DNA of 10,402 nucleotides, taken from positions 1-10,402 of the forward strand of contig JAGGSX010000017.1 in assembly GCA_021158865.1 (NCBI GenBank), read 5' to 3'. How positions within the stretch are numbered: position 1 is the stretch's first letter; each line of letters starts with the position of its first letter. This document shows positions 5,814 through 10,402 of the stretch, in pieces. A model generated the notes under the pieces. That model was not told the DNA's origin, did not search any database, and worked only from the letters and a program-made list of their open reading frames with translations. The stretch comes from Thermoplasmata archaeon (GTDB taxonomy: Archaea > Thermoplasmatota > E2 > UBA202 > JdFR-43). The position numbers were made by a program, and so were the translations under genes.

Positions 5814-7130
5814 ATGGAATATAAAATAAGAATTGCAACAAAACAGCATGAAAAAAGGATAAGAGATATAGCCAAAAGATTAAGAAGAGAGCCTTATATT
5901 ATAATTCCAGAATGTAAGTGTAAAAAATGTCCCTTTGAAAAAATGAAGAAAATTATAGATAAGTTTGATGATGAGCAATATTTGAATAAAGTTGCAAAAG
6001 GAAGAGATTTGCTTGCCGCTCTTGCATCAACAATTTTGATAACTGAAGATGAAAAAATTCCATATATAGCATTTAAAAAAATTGGAAGGGAAAATGTTAT
6101 ATATGCTAAAAGAGGAAAAGCAAAAGATGAATATTTAATAGCAATTCAAAACTGGGACAAGCCAAATTTAAGGATGCTCGGCTATATAAAATTTGCAAGG
6201 AAGAAAAGAATAAATTTATTCTCCCTTCCAGAAAAATTGATATGCTCAGATGATATGCCTCCTGAATTTTTTGAATTCCTGAATAAAAAATTTGAATGCG
6301 ATGAAGATGAGTATATATCAATAAAATGGCAGGGAAAGGAGATAAAAGTTTGTGGAGATGGAAACAGCCTGATGGAAATGAGTCAGTATTTTTACTATCC
6401 GGATTTTTCAAAGAAAATTGAAATCACCATAAAGGCAGATGTTGTAAAATGTGGGAAGAAATGTGATGAATGCATTATCAAAAAAGAATTGAATGATATG
6501 CCCAGTCCAGAATTTTATTTAAAAGGAAGAATATCGGATAAAAAATATATTGAAAATTATAAAAACAAGGTTTTGTGGAGCATAGAAAAAAAGAAGATTT
6601 TTGTTGCAGATGGAATATGCTATGGAAATGATGCCAACGAATTCATAAAATTATTGAATCCAAAGGAATGGGAAATGGAAGAAGTTAGAAATATTTTAGA
6701 AAATGAAACAAATGCTATATTTATTGAACAGCCTTCTTCAGCAAAGTTGCTTGAAAAATATGGTATAGATACAGCAAAACTAAAAGAAGATTGGGAGAGA
6801 ATGAAAAAAGATGAAATTTTATCTAAATTGCCAGTCATTGAGGGCGGAAAAATATCAAAATTTGCTGATGAAATTGCGAGAGCTTATAAAATTGAAGGAA
6901 ACGAAGGCATTGCAAAAATAATAAAATCAAGGAAAATGGATGTTAAAGAAAAAGCAATAACATACGCGTTTCTGACGGCGGCTGACTCAAGAAAAGATGA
7001 TTGGAGATATTCCAAAATGGAGAGAGAATTTGGAGAGCATTTGGTGGAATATGCCAGAAAAATTTTGAATAGTGATGGAGAGGAATATAAAAAAGCTGTT
7101 AAAAATTTTGCGAAAGAGGCTGGTGAATAA
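5814..7130 (+). CDS. Unrecognised conserved-looking archaeal protein with cysteine clusters
   Basis: A 438-residue, highly charged soluble protein with no signal peptide or membrane span; I do not recognise its family. Visible features: an N-terminal Cys cluster ECKCKKCPF (C34, C36, C39), single cysteines at 144, 162 and 180, and a second cluster KCGKKCDEC (C213, C217, C220) just after a beta-rich stretch. The two clusters could form a metal site. The segment KIFVADGICYGNDANEFIKLL (split at 261-269 and 270-281) looks like a strand-turn-helix. The C-terminal third (about 285-438) is mostly helical and Lys/Glu rich. The gene sits 18 nt after truA, and its TAA shares a base with the Nudix ATG (TAATG), so an RNA- or nucleotide-related role is possible but only by context. 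Confidence 0.8.
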   Translation: MEYKIRIATKQHEKRIRDIAKRLRREPYIIIPECKCKKCPFEKMKKIIDKFDDEQYLNKVAKGRDLLAALASTILITEDEKIPYIAFKKIGRENVIYAKRGKAKDEYLIAIQNWDKPNLRMLGYIKFARKKRINLFSLPEKLICSDDMPPEFFEFLNKKFECDEDEYISIKWQGKEIKVCGDGNSLMEMSQYFYYPDFSKKIEITIKADVVKCGKKCDECIIKKELNDMPSPEFYLKGRISDKKYIENYKNKVLWSIEKKKIFVADGICYGNDANEFIKLLNPKEWEMEEVRNILENETNAIFIEQPSSAKLLEKYGIDTAKLKEDWERMKKDEILSKLPVIEGGKISKFADEIARAYKIEGNEGIAKIIKSRKMDVKEKAITYAFLTAADSRKDDWRYSKMEREFGEHLVEYARKILNSDGEEYKKAVKNFAKEAGE

Positions 7131-7540
7131 TGGCAATGGAAAGGTCGGCGGGCGGCGTTATTTTTCATGGCGGGCTATATCTTTTGCTTAAATATGGATG
7201 GGGGCATTGGGGATTTGTTAAAGGAAATATTGAGAAAGGAGAGACAGAAGAAGAGGCTTTTTTTAGGGAAGCGGAAGAAGAAGCTGGATTGCCAAGAAAT
7301 ACCTTAAAAATAATTGATGGCTTTAAAGAAAAAATAAGTTATTTTTATAAAAAAGAAGGAAAAACAATATTTAAGGAAGTCATTTATTTTTTGGTGGAGA
7401 GTTTTTCCATGGATGTTAGGTTATCTTATGAACATACAGATTATGCATGGCTTAAATATGAGGATGCAATTAATAAAATCACTTATGATGGGGATAAAAA
7501 AATTTTAATGAAAGCAAATCAATTTTTGAATGAAAAATGA
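7130..7540 (+). CDS. Nudix hydrolase, Ap4A-hydrolase-like
   Basis: Hydrolyses a nucleoside diphosphate linked to another group. The 136-residue protein has a complete Nudix box at 32-54, in two parts: GNIEKGETEEEAFF and REAEEEAGL. These supply G-x5-E, RE, and the Mg-binding EE at 50-51. The N-terminal RSAGGVIFHGG and GHWGFVKGNIE resemble archaeal diadenosine-tetraphosphate hydrolases, but the substrate cannot be proved from this. ATG 7130 shares one base with the upstream stop; ATG 7136, 9 nt after GGTGA (7122-7126), gives a two-residue-shorter product and may be the real start. It is the last gene of the truA unit, giving a possible housekeeping role in clearing toxic nucleotides. Confidence 0.9.
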   Translation: MAMERSAGGVIFHGGLYLLLKYGWGHWGFVKGNIEKGETEEEAFFREAEEEAGLPRNTLKIIDGFKEKISYFYKKEGKTIFKEVIYFLVESFSMDVRLSYEHTDYAWLKYEDAINKITYDGDKKILMKANQFLNEK

Positions 7541-7628
7541 GCAATGTTTTTATAAAATACCTTTTCCTGCAATTCTTGGAATTTTTGAATCGAGATGAGC
7601 AAGAAAGAATTTTGAATTTTTTTTATAA

Positions 7629-7800
7629 ATGATTGGCTTGATTGATTTGAAAAGCTCTATCATTATTGGCTTTATAGCTTTGCCTGCAAATGTTCATGAT
7701 GTAAAGCATGCAAAGAAGCTTATATAGAAAAATATTGCAATGAAATTGGAATTGAAAATGATATCCCATTTTCTTAGGAGGGTAACTGGCAAATTCGGGT
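7629..7800 (+). pseudogene. Decayed DDE-transposase fragment
   Basis: The 266-nt gap between the Nudix gene and the peptidase gene holds a short reading frame from ATG 7629: IDLKSSIIIGFIALPANVHD, then VKHAKKLI and a stop. The xDLKxxIIxxFxxxPANVHDxK pattern is typical of DDE transposases of the IS4/IS5 type around the second strand of the catalytic core. About 10 nt further, in another frame, AYIEKYCNEIGIENDIPFS resembles the later part of such enzymes (YC..xGI...IP). The part between, which should carry the next catalytic Asp, is missing, and stops interrupt the remainder. An extension upstream in a third frame (to about 7570) is possible. No terminal repeats are seen. Confidence 0.45.
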
Positions 7801-7806
7801 TTTATA

Positions 7807-9093
7807 TTACTCCAAGTCTAAGTAATTTTTCAAGAATTCATCCCAATGAGTAGACTTAGAAAAATCAAGCTGTCCATAGCTTATAAAGTCCTTTGGAAAT
7901 GGATACCATATACTAACATCGTATTGCCATCTATACTGGGGAAAATAAATAAACAGACCATGGGAGTGATCTGTTGGAAGAGTCTTGTTAAAAACTATAG
8001 TCTCCTGCAAAGATGAAAGAACGCTGCTATATTTCCCCAGCTTTTCAACAAAATCGCCTATATCTACAAAACAGTTATATCCAAGAGGATCAAGATGAAA
8101 TTTATAAACACAAAATGGAAGAAACCAGAATTTTCTGTATAACTTCCCATACTCTCTGGACGTTTCTCTTGCATTTTTAATAAGTTTTTTGGATTCTTGA
8201 GAAAGGTTAATTGCTAAACTATCTATTGACTTTACAAGTTCCCTGACTCCGGAAAGATTGATAGCAGAAAGAGTGGTATAGCATTTAAGAATTGGGTACC
8301 ATTTTGGGGCTGTATATCTATCAAATATCTTAAATGTATATGTTCCAGGTCTGTAGGATTTTACTATGCATCTCGCAAATTCTTCCCCATTCATGCTTGG
8401 ATTCTCTCTTAATTTCATAAGAAATGCAGAATAGTTCCATCCAAGCGAATAACCCTCATCAGCATACTCATTAATCCCAAAATCGTGTTCCTCTGTTCCT
8501 ACCATGTATCTAACATAAGGCGATAACTGATATGCAACTTCTATTGATGCAGTTACGCATATATCAAAAGCTACTAAATCTATCTTGTTTTTTCCTTGAT
8601 TTGTTATATTAGAAAGAACAGCTTTGTATTCTTTCATATCAAGAAGATCTAAATCTCTAATAGAACCGCCAGAAAGATCTACTCCTAAACCTTGCCAGCC
8701 GCTACCATGAGTTGATAGCACAAAAAGTGCATAATGATCTGCAGGAAACATGCCTATACTCATGTTCAGGAAGTTGTAAAGAGTATGCCCATCTCCCATG
8801 TTTGATTCTTCCTCTATCCATTTTAGTTTAACAAAGGATCCTTCATCTAAAAAGAGATATTTAGTGTCTCCATTTTCTCTACCATCAACAAGCACAACAA
8901 GATTTACCTTATTACCAACTACTTTCATTTGTTCTAAAGTTGCTTCGATTTCTGGATCTCTATGGTTGTCAGCTGCAAAATAGATCATGATGGTCCATTT
9001 ACTATCCAAGGGAGAACTGAGGTGTCTATCCAATGTAGGGCTGATAGGTATTACACATAAACACGTAGCTACTAAACATACAACTTTTTTCAT
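7807..9093 (-). CDS. Secreted clostripain-family (C11) cysteine peptidase
   Basis: Extracellular protease of clan CD; characterised C11 members cleave after basic residues. The 428-residue precursor begins with a hydrophobic signal (MKKVVCLVATCLCVIPIS). Next is the family's first strand, KWTIMIYFAADNHRDPEIE (residues 32-50). The catalytic pair is visible: FVLSTHGSGW with H129, and DLVAFDICVTASIEVAYQL with C179. GTEEHDFG follows. It ends at about residue 428 with no membrane span or sorting tail. ATG 9093 is preceded at about 24 nt by a TATA box. Such peptidases are known from sediment archaea related to Thermoplasmata, where they are linked to protein degradation. Self-processing, as in clostripain, is possible but not visible. 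Confidence 0.88.
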   Translation of the reverse strand: MKKVVCLVATCLCVIPISPTLDRHLSSPLDSKWTIMIYFAADNHRDPEIEATLEQMKVVGNKVNLVVLVDGRENGDTKYLFLDEGSFVKLKWIEEESNMGDGHTLYNFLNMSIGMFPADHYALFVLSTHGSGWQGLGVDLSGGSIRDLDLLDMKEYKAVLSNITNQGKNKIDLVAFDICVTASIEVAYQLSPYVRYMVGTEEHDFGINEYADEGYSLGWNYSAFLMKLRENPSMNGEEFARCIVKSYRPGTYTFKIFDRYTAPKWYPILKCYTTLSAINLSGVRELVKSIDSLAINLSQESKKLIKNARETSREYGKLYRKFWFLPFCVYKFHLDPLGYNCFVDIGDFVEKLGKYSSVLSSLQETIVFNKTLPTDHSHGLFIYFPQYRWQYDVSIWYPFPKDFISYGQLDFSKSTHWDEFLKNYLDLE

Positions 9094-9111
9094 ATCTAAT
9101 TTATGAGCAAA

Positions 9112-9123
9112 GTTATATAAAAG
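9112..9123 (-). promoter_or_regulatory. TATA promoter of the C11 peptidase gene
   Basis: Read on the minus strand, CTTTTATATAAC is centred about 24 nt before ATG 9093, with AAAAA just upstream as a BRE-like stretch. The spacing leaves essentially no 5' leader. Confidence 0.55.
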
Positions 9124-9261
9124 TTTTTAAATCTCTTTTGTTAACTATAGTTCAAATATATCTCAGTAGAACTTAGCATATGCTGTCTCATATTCCTAAT
9201 CTTTTATAGGGCAAAAATGAATTTCTATTATGACATGGATTTGTATATGGGGCAAAAACAG

Positions 9262-9305
9262 ATTAGCTTTCATCATATAAAAAGCTAATTGTTTTTGATG
9301 AAAGC
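9262..9305. repeat. Two overlapping, mutually exclusive inverted repeats
   Basis: ATTAGCTTT (9262-9270) pairs with AAAGCTAAT (9281-9289), 9 bp with a 10-nt loop. GCTTTCATCA (9266-9275) pairs with TGATGAAAGC (9296-9305), 10 bp with a 20-nt loop. Both are perfect and share the bases 9266-9270, so only one can form at a time. They lie in the gene-free stretch 9124-9361, which otherwise holds only a GGGCAAAAA direct repeat (9209-9217 and 9250-9258). They could be a regulatory switch, an old element end, or a terminator; I cannot decide. Confidence 0.6.
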
Positions 9306-9361
9306 CGTCTCAAAAATTTATAAAAAAATAAAGAGAGAATCCTATCATATTTTTGATTAAA

Positions 9362-9475
9362 ATGGGATGGGATGAAATAGAAATTGAAAAGATAATAAAA
9401 AGTAATCGGAATTTTTTGGATAATGTAGAGTACGGAAATTATTTCGCTCTGCTGTTTTACCAGACAGCATGGTAA
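9362..9475 (+). CDS. Possible 37-residue leader ORF upstream of the transposase
   Basis: Reads from ATG 9362 (MGWDEIEIEKIIKSNRNF...) to YQTAW and TAA at 9473-9475, overlapping the transposase start (9469) by 7 nt in another frame. A TATA-like ATTTATAAA lies at 9316-9324, about 40 nt upstream. I do not recognise the peptide. It could be a leader whose translation opens the start-codon hairpin, a fragment of a gene interrupted by the insertion, or chance. Confidence 0.25.
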   Translation: MGWDEIEIEKIIKSNRNFLDNVEYGNYFALLFYQTAW

Positions 9476-9478
9476 AAC
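9454..9478 (+). promoter_or_regulatory. Hairpin covering the transposase start codon
   Basis: GTTTTACCA (9454-9462) and TGGTAAAAC (9470-9478) form a perfect 9-bp stem with a 7-nt loop GACAGCA. The transposase ATG (9469-9471) sits at the loop/stem border, so folded mRNA would hide it. Sequestration of a transposase start is a known way of holding down transposition in other IS families; here it is inferred. Confidence 0.5.
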
Positions 9479-10326
9479 TAAGGGATGAAGAAATAAAATG
9501 GATCGTAAAACATGTAGTAAATGGAAGCATAACAACAAGACAGGCAGCAGAAATATATGGAGTCACAATAAGGAGGGTGCAGCAGTTGGTAAAGGAGTAT
9601 AGAGAAAAGAATATAACTCATAAGCAAAAGAAAAATAGAAGACCAAAAACACATTTGACAGAAGAGCAGAAGAAAATAATTGATGAAGTATGGAATGAAA
9701 TGAGGGTTGGAGCAAGATTGTTGTATTATGAGATAAGGAGAAGAGGATATAAAATACTCCATAACAAAATCTACTCCTATCTTAAAGAAACAGGAAGAAC
9801 AACCCCAAACCCAAAGAAACAGAAGAAGAGAAAGAGATGCAGATATGAGAGAAAACACTCATGCAGTCTCATTCATGGAGATTGGCATAGGAAGAGTATA
9901 GAGAATCCCATGCTATTCTATGGCTTGATGACATGCCTTTATACTTGCTGGAGGAGAATTTAAAGAAGCAACAACTGAATACTCAATTCAAACTTTTAAA
10001 GATGCGCAAAGAAAGGCAGAGGAATTCAATATAGGAATAAAAGAGGTAAATACGGATAGAGGAGTGCAATTTTATTCCAATGGAAATAAACCATCCAGAT
10101 TTGAAAGATATCTGGAAAGGCAAGGAATAAAATTTATTCCATCTCGTAAAAGCAATCCACAAACAAATGGAACATTGGAAAGGCTATGGTATGAATATGA
10201 TAAACATAGATTTTCATTTGATAGCATAGATGAATTTATTGAATGGTATAATAATAGAATACATGGGGCTTTGTGGTTAGAAAGTGGAGAAAGAATAGAG
10301 AAGCATTTATAAGAAAGCTCTTCTGA
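9469..10326 (+). pseudogene. IS481-like transposase broken by three frame shifts
   Basis: DDE transposase/integrase. The N-terminus has a helix-turn-helix, ITTRQAAEIYGVTIRRVQQL, then EMRVGARLLYYEIRRRGYKI and the first catalytic Asp in SLIHGDWHRKS. Near 9909 the frame shifts (SIENP, then AILWLDDM at 9912-9935), consistent with one lost base. It shifts again near 9936-9940 to reach ILAGGEFKEATTEYS, which continues through VNTDRGVQF (second Asp) and NPQTNGTLERLW (Glu). A third shift near 10297-10300 changes GERIE-KHL* into GERIE-EAFIRKLF, the usual family ending, stopping at TGA 10324-10326. All three shifts are in the same direction, each equal to one missing base. There are no nonsense codons in the proper frames, so the decay looks recent. 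Confidence 0.82.
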
Positions 10327-10341
10327 GGATCTATTGGGTCT

Positions 10342-10363
10342 GTTTATAAAAATGAATAGGGAG
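10342..10363 (+). promoter_or_regulatory. TATA box and GGGAG before the last gene
   Basis: GTTTATAAAAA at 10342-10352 is centred about 23 nt before ATG 10369, and GGGAG (10359-10363) lies 5 nt before it. The two signals disagree: TATA spacing implies a leaderless mRNA, whereas GGGAG would need a leader. Confidence 0.4.
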
Positions 10364-10368
10364 ATAAA

Positions 10369-10402
10369 ATGAAAATAGAAGCAAATTTAAATAAGCGAAA
10401 AA
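10369..10402 (+). CDS. Start of an unidentified gene, cut by window edge
   Basis: Only 11 codons are visible (MKIEANLNKRK) and the frame is still open. Support comes from GGGAG at 10359-10363 and the TATA element at 10342. No function can be suggested. It begins 42 nt after the end of the transposase remnant. Confidence 0.4.
   Translation, partial: MKIEANLNKRK

Larger units (their letters stand above)
9362..10326 (+). mobile_element. IS481-like insertion sequence remnant, ends not found
   Basis: The extent given is the transposase plus its probable leader. I searched by eye the flanks 9290-9468 and 10327-10368 for inverted ends of the TGT...ACA kind and for a target duplication, and found none that is convincing, so the termini may be lost or diverged. 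Confidence 0.45.

Noticed and set aside
6450..6474. CxxxCxxC in the 438-residue protein as a radical-SAM motif
   Set aside because: The motif is central rather than N-terminal and none of the usual following SAM-binding segments (such as GGE) is seen; a zinc or other metal site is at least as likely.
7550..7663. Minus-strand 37-codon frame MIELFKSIKPIIYKK... in the gap after the Nudix gene
   Set aside because: It lies opposite the PANVHD block, which has a clear family resemblance, and it has no Shine-Dalgarno or recognisable match, so it is taken as a shadow frame.
9291..9312. Possible C box (TTGATGA) of a C/D guide RNA
   Set aside because: No D box (CTGA) or C'/D' pair occurs at the right distance; the motif is part of the inverted repeat.
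9478..9858. Long minus-strand frames opposite the transposase (9263-9538, 9357-9566, 9478-9858)
   Set aside because: They are rich in Ser, Phe, Cys and Tyr, with no domain resemblance, as expected from the antisense of an A-rich, Lys/Glu-coding strand.
1..10402. CRISPR array, toxin-antitoxin or other defence system
   Set aside because: No regularly spaced repeats and no nuclease, toxin or antitoxin signature was found on either strand.

Overview
The window is AT-rich archaeal chromosome, most likely from a Euryarchaeota/Thermoplasmatota-type organism. Evidence: a transcription factor B with a Zn ribbon and two cyclin repeats, archaeal-type NMN adenylyltransferase, archaeal TruA and RlmE, a Trm112-like mini-protein, TATA/BRE promoters about 22-26 nt upstream of several start codons (a leaderless pattern), a tRNA without encoded CCA, and a tRNA intron framed by a bulge-helix-bulge (BHB) motif. 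The lineage is inference; no rRNA is present.

Layout. (1) 1-1347: the 3' end of a surface protein (DUF4430, transcobalamin-C-like, plus a C-terminal Ig-like module), followed 4 nt later by a multi-membrane-span protein of DUF6580/ECF-S type. Together they may capture and import a corrinoid-like ligand. (2) 1385-3512: NadM, then TFB with its own promoter and Shine-Dalgarno, then RlmE overlapping the TFB stop by 4 nt. (3) 3539-4726: a secreted PKD/Ig repeat protein whose last module resembles the C-terminus of the first gene product. (4) 4747-5022: a proline tRNA (anticodon CGG) interrupted by a 36-nt intron in the T-loop (59/60). Its last base directly abuts the stop codon of a convergent 54-residue Trm112-like gene that is easily missed in gene calling. 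(5) 5023-7540: a compact divergent promoter with two identical TATA elements, then truA, an unrecognised Cys-containing 438-aa protein, and a Nudix hydrolase whose start overlaps the preceding stop. (6) 7541-7806: an intergenic stretch with a decayed DDE-transposase fragment. (7) 7807-9093, minus strand: a secreted clostripain-type (C11) cysteine peptidase with a clear TATA box. (8) 9124-10326: inverted repeats, a possible leader ORF, a hairpin across a start codon, and an IS481-like transposase broken by three single-base frame shifts while its D, D and E residues remain. (9) 10369-10402: the first codons of another gene with a TATA box and GGGAG.

How it fits together: the centre is an information-processing and RNA-modification neighbourhood (TFB, RlmE, tRNA-Pro, Trm112, TruA). 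It is flanked by cell-surface/secretion genes (DUF4430, PKD, C11 peptidase) and, on the right, by mobile-element debris. The most unusual element is the T-loop intron of tRNA-Pro, whose BHB can be drawn base by base.
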